A DNA stretch of 64,000 nucleotides, taken from assembly GCF_025685655.1 (NCBI RefSeq), contig NZ_JAGSYG010000006.1, forward strand, positions 186,001 to 250,000, in the 5' to 3' direction. Below are positions 43,980-52,289 of this stretch, piece after piece. This stretch comes from Acidicapsa ligni. Lineage in GTDB: Bacteria > Acidobacteriota > Terriglobia > Terriglobales > Acidobacteriaceae. Both the position numbers and the translations under genes were made by a program. The first letter of the stretch is position 1; each line of letters begins with the position of its first letter. Below the pieces are notes generated by a model, which worked only from the letters and a program-made list of their open reading frames with translations, was not told the DNA's origin and searched no databases.

Positions 43980-44939
43980 TTACCCGCGATAATGCTGGCG
44001 AAGGCTCTGATAGGACTTAAGGCGGACAATCTGGAAAAGATCGTTGGCGATCAGGTACAGGATTCCAATCACAACGTAGAGATTGTTCATCGTGCCTTGC
44101 CCGAACTGATCGCTAAATGGCAGCGGCGCGGCGCAAAAGACCATCGCCAGGATAATCAGCGCGATCCGTACGATGCTCATCACCAGGTTGACCTCGGCCA
44201 GCTTGCTTGAGAGCGACTTGCCGAGACGGAAGCTGCGACCAATCGCGGCCACAAGTGAACAATTTTCCTCGACCAACAACACCGGAACGATGCCCACGAT
44301 CCAACTGGTAAAAGCCCAAGCAGTAAACAAGCCCAGCGAAATGACAATGACCCAGCAAAGATATCCGAGCAGATCGGGATTGACGGTCGTCGTCAGATGC
44401 GTAGCGGCGGCCCAGGAAACTCCGCGAAACCAGAGATAGAAGAAACCAAGCTCCGCGACCAGCCACAATCCCTGCGCCAGGATGATGCCCGGGAGATGCC
44501 GAGAGAACGTGCTTTTTGCCCCGCCATTCAGCCCGTTCATGCGATGCAATACCAGCGAACGGCCCAACCCGGAAACCATTGCCCACACAAGAATCGCCAC
44601 CGGCACCAGCCAGTGCAGAACCGCAATCACCTCGGGCAGATAAAGCGACGCAGCGTTGGCGAGAATCACCGAAGAACGCCAGGGATTCTGGCCGTCAAGA
44701 CGATCGAGCCCTGCGCTTTCCGGGGGAATTTTGATGAGGATTTGCTGCGCCTGAATCCGAAGAATATAGAGAAACGGTATCCCAAAGAGCCAGCGCCAGC
44801 CCACCTCGATGGCGACCAGGGATGGATGGCTCCACGCAAAGCCCATGAAGCTCACAATGTTCTGAGTCGCGCGCAGCTTCCGCATATCTGACTGCGAAGG
44901 AATGTCGCCGCGATGGCCGGATGCGGAGAGAGAATTCAT
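43980..44939 (-). CDS. Multi-pass membrane protein of unknown function
   Basis: 319 residues with about six hydrophobic helices (VAIEVGWRWLFGIPFLYIL, VLHWLVPVAILVWAMVSGL, LGYLCWVIVISLGLFTAWAF, MSIVRIALIILAMVFCAAPL, LYVVIGILYLIANDLFQIV). No family recognised. ATG at 44939 (MNSLSASGHR) has GGGG four bases upstream. It lies 117 bp downstream of leuS on the same strand and could be co-transcribed. Convergent with the acyltransferase gene. Confidence 0.7.
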   Translation of the reverse strand: MNSLSASGHRGDIPSQSDMRKLRATQNIVSFMGFAWSHPSLVAIEVGWRWLFGIPFLYILRIQAQQILIKIPPESAGLDRLDGQNPWRSSVILANAASLYLPEVIAVLHWLVPVAILVWAMVSGLGRSLVLHRMNGLNGGAKSTFSRHLPGIILAQGLWLVAELGFFYLWFRGVSWAAATHLTTTVNPDLLGYLCWVIVISLGLFTAWAFTSWIVGIVPVLLVEENCSLVAAIGRSFRLGKSLSSKLAEVNLVMSIVRIALIILAMVFCAAPLPFSDQFGQGTMNNLYVVIGILYLIANDLFQIVRLKSYQSLRQHYRG

Positions 44940-45055
44940 CTTGCCCCGAAATTCCTGAAACGGTGATTCGGAGCCTCTGCGCCCCAATTCCTCGCATGCG
45001 GATACTGAAACGCCGACCGCCCCAGTATCCGCACGACAATACCTACTTCACGACA

Positions 45056-47626
45056 CTACTTAACAACCAGATTGACCAGCTTTCCCGGCACCACGATGAT
45101 CTTCACCGGAGTCTTGCCCGCAAGCCACTCCACCACTTTTTCATCAGACAGGGCCGAGGCTTCAAGCATAGCCTTATCTGCTCCCGCAGGCAGACGCACC
45201 AGCGCGCGCAGCTTGCCATTTACTTGAACAGGGACCTCGATTTCATCCTCCCGGGCGAGATCGGCATTGGAAACCGGCCAGGGCTCGCGCAGAACTTCGC
45301 TGGTCTCGCCCAGTTCCGACCAGAGTTCAGCCGTGAGGAACGGAGCGAACGGAGCGAGCAGCAGGACAAGCGAACGCAACAGCTCCGCCACAACCGCAGG
45401 CGGCACTTCGCCGGAGACGATCTGCGCCTCAGCCGCATAGTATTCATTCACCAGTTCCATAATCGCTGCAATGGAAGTGTTGAAATGCCAGCGGCCAGCG
45501 AAGTCCTGCGTGATCTTGGCAATGGTCTGGTGCAGCTTGCGAAGCAACGCGAGCGAAGCCCCGGTTGAGACTTCTGCAGCAGTTGCATCCGTAGAATTAA
45601 AAGCTGTGCCGACTTCGCCTTTATGCACGCTGATCGCAACCGGCGCAAAGCGATTCACAAAGCGAAAGACGCGGCCCAGGAAGCGGCTTATGCCCGCAAC
45701 ACCATCTTCCTGCCAGTCCAGATCGCGATCCGGTGGAGCAGCAAAAAGCGCATACATGCGCGTCGCATCGGCTCCGTAGCGCGCCACCATATCGTCCGGC
45801 GAAACCACGTTGCCCTTGGACTTTGACATCTTCGCGCCGTCTTTGATTACCATGCCCTGCGTAAACAGTCGGCGCGCCGGTTCGTCGTTGGTAATAAGGC
45901 CAAGATCGCGCATCACCTTTGTGAAGAAGCGCGAGTAGATCAGATGCAGAATGGCGTGTTCGACGCCGCCGATGTACTGATCAATCGGGAACCAGTACTG
46001 CGCCTTCGCCGGATCGTATGGCGCTTCGCTATTCTGCGGATCGGTATAGCGGTAAAAATACCAGCTTGAATCGACAAACGTGTCCATCGTATCGGTCTCA
46101 CGCGTTGCAGGACCTCCACATTTCGGGCACGTCGTGTTGAGAAAGCTGGGCACGCGGCTGAGCGGCGATCCGCCTTCCTGCGTGATCTCGATCTGCTCCG
46201 GCAACAATACCGGCAACTGATCGTCCGGAACAGGAACCAGCCCATCGACAGGGCAGTTGATCATCGGGATAGGCGTACCCCAATAACGCTGGCGGCTTAC
46301 GCCCCAGTCCTTGAGCCGGAAGGTGACGGTAGGCTCGCCAAAGCCTCCTCTGACTGCAATCTGCTGCAAGGCTATCTGTGCCTCTTCGCACGTGTAGTCG
46401 TCGAACTCACCTGAGTTGATCAGCACTCCATCTTCTGAGACGAAAGGCAGCACTGCCTCTTCGGCATCGGCTGATTCAGGATTCGCGACCGGTCGAATAA
46501 CCGGGCGAATCTCCAAGCCGTACTTGGTCGCAAATTCAAAATCGCGTTCGTCGTGCGCTGGCACGCTCATGATCGCGCCGGTGCCGTAATCCATGAGGAT
46601 GTAGTTAGCGACCCAGATCGGCACCCGCTCCTGGTTATAGGGATTAAGTGCGTAATACCCGGTAAAGACGCCGTGCTTCTCAATCGCTCCAAGATCGCCC
46701 GACTCGCGGGCCTTCTTCTGCTGATCGATGAGCGCATTGACTTCATGCAGCAACATTCCATTGGTTGCAGTGAGGCTCGCGACCAGCGGATGCTCAGGCG
46801 CAAGCTGTACACTCGTGGCGCCAAAGATCGTGTCAACGCGCGTAGTGAAGACGCGGATTTTCTCTGCGGCTGCGCCGGGCTCGTGAGTGCCGCCTTCTAG
46901 TGTGAAGTCGACTTCCGTGCCTTCGCTGCGGCCAATCCAGTTGCGCTGCATGGTGCGAACTTTTTCAGGCCAGCCGTCGAGTTGGTCGAGACCTTCGAGC
47001 AGTTCCTGCGCATAAGCCGTGATGCGATAGAACCACTGCTCAAGGTTGCGCTGCTGGACGATGTTGTCCTCATGGCGCCAGCAGCAGCCGTTCACGACCT
47101 GCTCATTCGCAAGCACCGTCGCGCAGAGCGAACACCAGTTCACCTTGCTCTGCTTGCGGTAGACAAGCCCCTTCTCATACATGCGTAGGAAGAACCACTG
47201 GTTCCAGCGGTAGTAGTCAGGCAGGCAGGTCGTAACTTCGTTGGCCCAGTCGTAGGCCAATCCGAGGCGCTGCATCTGGCGCTTCATGGCGGCGATATTC
47301 TGCAGCGTCCACTGGCGCGGAGGAGTGTTATTTTTCAGCGCAGCATTTTCCGCCGGCAGTCCGAATGCGTCCCAGCCCATCGGGTGCAGCACGTTGTAAC
47401 CCTGCATCCACATGTAGCGGGCAAGGGCGTCGCCAATCGAATAGTTGCGCACATGGCCCATGTGCAACTGGCCACTAGGATAGGGCAACATTTCGAGCAC
47501 GTAGTACTTAGGCTTGGGCGTACCTGCCGGTTCCGCTGAATAGAGCGCCGGATTGGCCGCCCAAATATCCTGCCAGCGAGGCTCGATCGTCGCCGGGGTG
47601 TAACGAATCTCTTTTTCTTCCGCCAT
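45056..47626 (-). CDS. leuS: Leucyl-tRNA synthetase
   Basis: Class I aminoacyl-tRNA synthetase charging tRNA-Leu, 856 residues. Seen: HIGH-type motif in YPSGQLHMGHVRNY near residue 50, zinc-binding cysteines CSLCATVLAN, the CP1 editing domain with its threonine-rich core and DERDFEFATKYGL, the leucine-specific region, KMSKSKGN, and the C-terminal anticodon-binding helices and tail ending LVNLVVK. ATG at 47626 with TAGAGA ahead. Confidence 0.97.
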   Translation of the reverse strand: MAEEKEIRYTPATIEPRWQDIWAANPALYSAEPAGTPKPKYYVLEMLPYPSGQLHMGHVRNYSIGDALARYMWMQGYNVLHPMGWDAFGLPAENAALKNNTPPRQWTLQNIAAMKRQMQRLGLAYDWANEVTTCLPDYYRWNQWFFLRMYEKGLVYRKQSKVNWCSLCATVLANEQVVNGCCWRHEDNIVQQRNLEQWFYRITAYAQELLEGLDQLDGWPEKVRTMQRNWIGRSEGTEVDFTLEGGTHEPGAAAEKIRVFTTRVDTIFGATSVQLAPEHPLVASLTATNGMLLHEVNALIDQQKKARESGDLGAIEKHGVFTGYYALNPYNQERVPIWVANYILMDYGTGAIMSVPAHDERDFEFATKYGLEIRPVIRPVANPESADAEEAVLPFVSEDGVLINSGEFDDYTCEEAQIALQQIAVRGGFGEPTVTFRLKDWGVSRQRYWGTPIPMINCPVDGLVPVPDDQLPVLLPEQIEITQEGGSPLSRVPSFLNTTCPKCGGPATRETDTMDTFVDSSWYFYRYTDPQNSEAPYDPAKAQYWFPIDQYIGGVEHAILHLIYSRFFTKVMRDLGLITNDEPARRLFTQGMVIKDGAKMSKSKGNVVSPDDMVARYGADATRMYALFAAPPDRDLDWQEDGVAGISRFLGRVFRFVNRFAPVAISVHKGEVGTAFNSTDATAAEVSTGASLALLRKLHQTIAKITQDFAGRWHFNTSIAAIMELVNEYYAAEAQIVSGEVPPAVVAELLRSLVLLLAPFAPFLTAELWSELGETSEVLREPWPVSNADLAREDEIEVPVQVNGKLRALVRLPAGADKAMLEASALSDEKVVEWLAGKTPVKIIVVPGKLVNLVVK

Positions 47627-48046
47627 AAGTCTCTAGTTTAAACGGGCGGAGAAGATGAGCCAATTTGAAAGAATTTCCGGCACTTTCCGGCACTGGATCA
47701 GTCCACAAAACAGCACAGCAATTCCGAACTTTGTTCCCGCCCTTGCCTCAGCCGTTGATTAGCTTTTGCAGTTGCCCTTGCAGCTCTGGCTGTCATTCCC
47801 GAAGGGAATCTGCTTCTCCCGTTTCCCACCCAAGGACAATCACTAACCCAAAACCAAATCTCTGCGCTGAACTCAAAAACGACACAAGACAACATCAACC
47901 AATCTCAACAGTTGTATTGGAAAACCCACGATCACAAATCGCAGATTGAATTCAGCACAGAAAACCAGCCGAAGTGCATGACCTGGCAGTCACACGCCGC
48001 TCTGAAATAAAACTCAAACTCAACCGATAAACCCTTCTTGCAAGGC
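47627..48046. other. 420-bp gap upstream of leuS with dispersed repeat
   Basis: No gene supported. Contains copy 2 of the dispersed palindrome (47791-47816). Right of it the sequence is A/C-rich (47820-48030) with no clear element. Promoter for leuS must lie here but is not evident. Confidence 0.45.
47791..47816 (+). repeat. Dispersed palindromic repeat, copy 2
   Basis: TGTCATTCCCGAAGGGAATC plus TGCTTC: 26 bases identical to the reverse complement of copy 1 (9542-9568). Preceded by GTTGCCCTTGCAGCTCTGGC, which resembles the flank of copy 1 and of copy 3. Confidence 0.8.
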
Positions 48047-48313
48047 TCACCTATGATGAGCAGTTCCGTGATTCATTGGATGATGCGCCGCACGACCAGC
48101 CAGGTACGCGACTTGCCGCATCCCCTTGGGCACAGCGAACGCCGGTGGTTCCGGATAACATTCGTCGCAGAAAGTCCCGTAGCGACTACGACGAACATGG
48201 TTTTCGCAGACGTAGTGTTCACACGCAAACGAGCACTCAAAATAGCCCGCGCATTTGTGAAGGGGAGTTCCGGCCGGGCTGCAGCCGACGCCGTGGTGCA
48301 GACAGGATTCCAT
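48047..48313 (-). CDS. Small Cys/His-rich (probable zinc-binding) protein
   Basis: 88 residues, not recognised. Starts MESCLHHGVGCSPAG; the cysteine/histidine spacing continues HKCAGYFECSFACEHYVCEN, H, and CDEC, ten cysteines and several histidines in the first 60 residues, a layout like a double zinc finger (B-box-like). ATG at 48313 has GAGGG four bases upstream. A competing plus-strand frame (48038-48397) has no such features. Alone between leuS and nfo; function unknown. Confidence 0.6.
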   Translation of the reverse strand: MESCLHHGVGCSPAGTPLHKCAGYFECSFACEHYVCENHVRRSRYGTFCDECYPEPPAFAVPKGMRQVAYLAGRAAHHPMNHGTAHHR

Positions 48314-48540
48314 TTCACCCTCACTTTCAACCACGGCACAAAGCGTAACATGATTTCAGCGAGAATCCTGACCAAAGTTACTCATTTTTATTACTAATTA
48401 GGGATGAGATCAAAAGAAATCTAAAACCCTATAAAAAACCTAAGAAACCCGAAGATCGTAGCGCCAGGCGCACCGTTGCGCTAAGTCACCTCTCCGGCAT
48501 CGAGCGAAATATCGGGCGAATAGTTAGGCATTTTTAATTA

Positions 48541-48560
48541 AGTTCAGTTCAGTTCAGTTC
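48541..48560. repeat. Pentanucleotide repeat (AGTTC)x4
   Basis: Four exact tandem copies of AGTTC, then ACTTCACC, ending at the stop codon of nfo (48559). Preceded by TTTTTAATTA. Confidence 0.85.
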
Positions 48561-49422
48561 ACTTCACCAGACTGCGCAACGTGCTTACATTGCGCAAATC
48601 ATCTCCCGGCTCATCGACAGGAGTTTCAGCAATAAACGCCGAGTGTGCGAATCGCGGATCATTCAACAGTCGGCGAAAAGGTTCGAGGCCCATCGTGCCT
48701 TCGCCGATGTTTTCATGACGATCGAGTTTCGATCCGCGCGCCGCTTTCGCATCGTTGCAGTGCCAGACGCGAACAGCCTGCGTTCCGATCGTCGACTCGA
48801 CCAACTGAATCGTTGCCTCATAACCCTCTGGCGAAACGAGATCGTATCCAGCCACGTGCGTGTGGCAGGTGTCGAGGCACACACCGACAGGAGCGGTGGC
48901 CTGCAAGCGGGCAACGAGTTCCGCCACCTGCTCAAAGCTGCCGCCAAGCGAAAACTCCGCTCCGGCGGTGTTTTCAATAAGAATGTGAAAACCAGTCCCC
49001 TGCCAGGGCAATCCGTCAATGGATTCGGTGATGGATTCAGCGGCAAGCTCCAGCCCGCGATCGCGCGTGAGCCCTTTCCATGAGCCCGGATGCAGCACAA
49101 GATATTCCGCGCCAAAAGCCAGCGCGCGCTCGATCTCGCCCCGGAAGGCGACAATGCTCTTCTGGCGAACTTCCTCGTTCTGGCTGCAGACGTTCACCAG
49201 GTAGCTGGTGTGAATGACCAGCGGCCCTACATCAAATTCAGCGCGCAACGTAGCCATGCGTTTGCACTGCTCCGGAGCAGGCTTGGGTGACTTCCACATG
49301 CGTGGGCTCGAGGAAAAAATCTGGAAAGTATTCGCGCCGATTTCGCGGGCGCGCTCGACTGCAGTCGATGGACCGCCAGCCGTTCCAAGGTGAATGCCGA
49401 TGCGCTTGACGTTAGCTTGCAT
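48559..49422 (-). CDS. nfo: Deoxyribonuclease IV (AP endonuclease)
   Basis: Zinc-dependent endonuclease that cuts DNA 5' to abasic sites in base-excision repair. Seen: IGIHLGTAGG, VIHTSYLVNVCS, LVLHPGSWKG, IENTAGAEFSLGGSFEQ, VCLDTCHTHVAGYDL, VWHCNDAKAARGSKLDRHENIGEG: the metal-ligand histidines, aspartates and glutamates of the family in order. 287 residues, normal. ATG with weak CTGAAG ahead. Confidence 0.95.
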   Translation of the reverse strand: MQANVKRIGIHLGTAGGPSTAVERAREIGANTFQIFSSSPRMWKSPKPAPEQCKRMATLRAEFDVGPLVIHTSYLVNVCSQNEEVRQKSIVAFRGEIERALAFGAEYLVLHPGSWKGLTRDRGLELAAESITESIDGLPWQGTGFHILIENTAGAEFSLGGSFEQVAELVARLQATAPVGVCLDTCHTHVAGYDLVSPEGYEATIQLVESTIGTQAVRVWHCNDAKAARGSKLDRHENIGEGTMGLEPFRRLLNDPRFAHSAFIAETPVDEPGDDLRNVSTLRSLVK

Positions 49423-49545
49423 AAACTTCAGTTTAATTGGACCGGCTACGATCTCATCACACGGAATGCATTAGGATTTAACCCCATAGGACAACAGCAC
49501 TTTAGTAATGATGAAAAAGTACGAATTAGGCATAGAATTTCTTCC

Positions 49546-49830
49546 ATGTCAGACATGTGCACACAACTTTATCGCCTGATCGTGGACGTAGTTCTGCCGA
49601 ATCTCAAAGAGATTGAAGCAAGCCTGCTCCGCCAGCAGGCACAGACCGAGCAACTGCAGGAGAGCCTGGATCAGTTAGGGCTTGAGACGCGAATGCGCTT
49701 TGCCGAGATGCGAGCCGATCTCACCTCCTGTCGAATCGAGGTCGAGGACGCACTGGTAGTCCTGCGCGAACGCGAAGCAGTCGATCCGGACGAAACGCAA
49801 ACCATCGCCAAAAAGAGCTTGATTCACTAA
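49546..49830 (+). CDS. Small coiled-coil protein of unknown function
   Basis: 94 residues from the ATG at 49546 (MSDMCTQLYRLIVDV). A long helical region, LKEIEASLLRQQAQTEQLQE then LETRMRFAEMRADLTSCRIEVE, has heptad spacing typical of a coiled coil. No ribosome-binding site is clear; the frame is open from 49390 but that part overlaps nfo. Could be a small cytoplasmic structural protein; not recognised. Confidence 0.5.
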   Translation: MSDMCTQLYRLIVDVVLPNLKEIEASLLRQQAQTEQLQESLDQLGLETRMRFAEMRADLTSCRIEVEDALVVLREREAVDPDETQTIAKKSLIH

Positions 49831-49950
49831 ACCCAGGCAAAAGCAGCAATGGGTGTGTTAACAAACAGCATTCCACTTCTGAACATCGCCTTTGTAGTCT
49901 TAGTTGCCCTTGCCTTAGCCGGTGCCGTTGTAGTTGCCGTTCTGTCTATC

Positions 49951-49970
49951 ATTCCCGAAGGGAATCTGCT
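49951..49970 (+). repeat. Dispersed palindromic repeat, copy 3
   Basis: ATTCCCGAAGGGAATCTGCT, matching copies 1 and 2, with the same GTAGTTGCCGTTCTGTC-type upstream flank. A second TGTCATTCAC start lies 20 bp further on. Confidence 0.75.
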
Positions 49971-50081
49971 GTTAGCTTTTGCTTTGCCTTTCTGTCTGTC
50001 ATTCACAAAAGCACCACCCCACCAGCCAACACCAAAGCAATCCAGTAGACTACCCAGCGGCTCTGCTGCGATGATTCGACT

Positions 50082-51242
50082 ATGCGTACTCTAGTGACTG
50101 CGGCGTGGCTGTGGGACAGCGATATTCTGACTCCCAGGCCGGTAATTGAGATTGAAGATGGCGTGATCGCGAGCATCCGCTCTCTGGCTGATGGCGAACT
50201 TCCCTCCACATACAACCGTCTGGATTATCCCGACGCAATCCTCGCTCCTTCATTTTTCGACGTCCACATGCATGGCGGCGCCGGGCATGATCTGATGGAA
50301 GCCACACCCGAAGCGATGAGTGCCATAAGCAGCTTCCTGGCAACGCGCGGGACAGGATCCTTCCTGGCTACAACCGTCACCGCGCCCCTGGACGACACGC
50401 TCAAATCCCTGTCTGGATTGGCCACGCTGCTCGGCAAACAACAGCCGGGCGCAAAGCCGCTGGGCATTCATCTCGAAGGGCCGTTTCTTTCGCACGAAAA
50501 GCGCGGTGTACATCCTCCGGAGCATCTGCTGAAGCCGGAGATTCCAGTCTTCGACCGCATGTTCGAGGCAGCCGAGGGCAAGATCCGCCTGATGACGCTC
50601 GCTCCGGAGATACCCGGCGCAATCGAGCTCGCCGCACATGCAACCAGCAAGGGCGTACGCGTTTCAATGGGACACTCCAATGCAACCTCGGCCGAGGCTC
50701 ATGCGTTGCATGCGGCTGGCGCAACCTCGGCGACGCACACCTTCAACGCCATGCGCGCTCTTGACCATCGTGAGCCGGGAATTCTGGGCACCGTGCTTAG
50801 CACCGACTCGCTCTATGCAGAACTGATCTGCGACGGCATCCACGTACACCCTATGCTGGTCAAAGTGTGGTGGCGAGCCAAGGGCCGCGACCGCGGCATT
50901 CTCATCACCGACGCGATGACCGCAACAGGCATGCCCGATGGCGAGTACAGGCTCGGTGGAATGACGGTGCAGGTAGCCAATGGCCGCGCATCCCTGGGGG
51001 ATGTACTGGCAGGCAGCGTGCTGACGCTGGATCGCGGGCTCAAAAACTTTGTCGCGTTTACCGGGGCGACGGTAGAAGAAGTGCTTCCTCTCGTCACCCG
51101 CAACCCCGCCGCCATGACCGGATTTGCCGACGGCGTAGGTCGCTTACGTGTGGGTGATACAGCCAACCTGGTTGCGCTCAAAACCGATGGCAGCCTGATC
51201 GCTTCAATCAATCACGGCAAACTGGCAATCGCAGCAGGTTAG
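50082..51242 (+). CDS. nagA: N-acetylglucosamine-6-phosphate deacetylase
   Basis: Removes acetate from GlcNAc-6-phosphate in amino-sugar catabolism; amidohydrolase barrel. Seen: DVHMHGGAGHD (metal-site H-x-H), GIHLEGPFLSHEKRGVHP, VSMGHSNATSAEAHALHAAGA, THTFNAMRALDHREPG, ICDGIHVHP, and the catalytic Asp in ILITDAMTATG. 386 residues, as expected. Convergent with the N-acetylglucosamine-kinase-like gene (24 bp apart). The start at 50082 (MRTLVTAAWLWD) has no obvious ribosome-binding site. Confidence 0.95.
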   Translation: MRTLVTAAWLWDSDILTPRPVIEIEDGVIASIRSLADGELPSTYNRLDYPDAILAPSFFDVHMHGGAGHDLMEATPEAMSAISSFLATRGTGSFLATTVTAPLDDTLKSLSGLATLLGKQQPGAKPLGIHLEGPFLSHEKRGVHPPEHLLKPEIPVFDRMFEAAEGKIRLMTLAPEIPGAIELAAHATSKGVRVSMGHSNATSAEAHALHAAGATSATHTFNAMRALDHREPGILGTVLSTDSLYAELICDGIHVHPMLVKVWWRAKGRDRGILITDAMTATGMPDGEYRLGGMTVQVANGRASLGDVLAGSVLTLDRGLKNFVAFTGATVEEVLPLVTRNPAAMTGFADGVGRLRVGDTANLVALKTDGSLIASINHGKLAIAAG

Positions 51243-51266
51243 CGTAACGGCTTTGGGCTTTTTGAA

Positions 51267-52193
51267 CTAGCTCTCAGCCAGCCGACGTGCCCGCCAGAGA
51301 GCGCCTTCGACGGCAACTACGCCCTCTTGCGCTACTGGCAGATCCGGTGCGGCCTGCTTCAAAAGCTCGGTAAACCGCACGCGAACGATGCCTATCTTTT
51401 CAAGCACGCTGCCGGTAAAGGCCACTGGAACTTCCTCTGTGATGCCGTGATGCTGGCGCAGCTTGCTTCGCACCAGCAGTACAAAATCTGCGAGATCGGC
51501 AGCGGCCTGATGCAGCACGCGAATAGCGACTGAATCGCCCTCTTCGGCTGCAACGGACATAAGCGGCGCCAGCGCGGAAAAGTCCGGTCCGGGCACTTGA
51601 TTTCCGACGCTGACCAGCTCTTCAAGGGTGTTCGTGCCCCACTCTGCGGCAACGCGCTGCAGGATGGTGCAGGGTTCGCCATGATCATGGGCCCGTAATG
51701 CCTGGCGAACACCATAAAGACCGATCCAGTAACCGGAGCCTTCGTCGCCCAGCGTCGAACTGTAACCACCGGCGTTTTCCCGCGCGCCGTCAGCACTGCG
51801 GCCAAAGCAATTGGAGCCGGTGCCTGCAATCTGCAATATCCCCGGACCTCCGCGAACCGCCGCATCGAGCGCGATCACTTCGTCGCCTACTACCTCTGAG
51901 TTGCAAATGCCGACATCTTCAAAAACAGCGGTGATCCAGTCAGCCACTCCCGGCAGCGATGCACTGGCGATACCCGCGGAAGCCGCATCGACTCGCGTCA
52001 CATCCGCGGCAGTGAAAACATCCCTCAAAAGGTTGCGCAGGTTAGCTTCCGCCGCTTCCGCTCCCACGCGGAGGCGCTTGATTGAGCCGCCCTTCGCGCG
52101 TCCCAAAACCGTTGTTCCTCTGGATATAACGGCGCGGGTATTGGTTCCGCCACCGTCAAGTCCCAACACAATATTGCGTGACCCGGTACTCAA
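51267..52193 (-). CDS. BadF/BadG-type sugar kinase (N-acetylglucosamine kinase-like)
   Basis: ASKHA-fold kinase, 308 residues, of the BadF group that includes eukaryotic GlcNAc kinase and bacterial MurK. Seen: phosphate-1 loop VLGLDGGGTNTRAVI at the N terminus, EVVGDEVIALDAAV, ILQIAGTGSNCFG, GGYSSTLGDEGSGYWIG, and VAFTGSVLE. Sits beside nagA, so it probably makes GlcNAc-6-phosphate for that enzyme. Start set at a TTG (52193) with GAGGAG nine bases upstream; another TTG at 52250 would add 19 residues that lie in a repeated segment. Confidence 0.87.
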   Translation of the reverse strand: MSTGSRNIVLGLDGGGTNTRAVISRGTTVLGRAKGGSIKRLRVGAEAAEANLRNLLRDVFTAADVTRVDAASAGIASASLPGVADWITAVFEDVGICNSEVVGDEVIALDAAVRGGPGILQIAGTGSNCFGRSADGARENAGGYSSTLGDEGSGYWIGLYGVRQALRAHDHGEPCTILQRVAAEWGTNTLEELVSVGNQVPGPDFSALAPLMSVAAEEGDSVAIRVLHQAAADLADFVLLVRSKLRQHHGITEEVPVAFTGSVLEKIGIVRVRFTELLKQAAPDLPVAQEGVVAVEGALWRARRLAES

Positions 52194-52211
52194 GTGCTCT
52201 TGCTCCTCAAG

Positions 52212-52248
52212 GTATTTGCCTTGCTCGAAACTAGTATTTGCCTTGCTC
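52212..52248 (-). repeat. 15-bp direct repeat ahead of the kinase gene
   Basis: GTATTTGCCTTGCTC occurs at 52212-52226 and again at 52234-52248, with a 22-bp period (about two helical turns), between the phosphodiesterase stop and the kinase start. Confidence 0.8.
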
Positions 52249-52289
52249 AAAACTATGGACGCATTCCTGCCTGTATCATTCGCAATTAC

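Noticed and set aside
48038..48397. 119-codon plus-strand frame overlapping the Cys-rich gene
   Set aside because: No ribosome-binding site or family features; the minus-strand frame has both a good start and a patterned cysteine layout.
49849..50094. 81-codon hydrophobic frame before nagA
   Set aside because: Its body is the dispersed repeat (Ile-Pro-Glu-Gly-Asn-Leu-Leu reading) seen also at 9.5 and 47.8 kb, so it is better explained as repeat sequence than as a gene.
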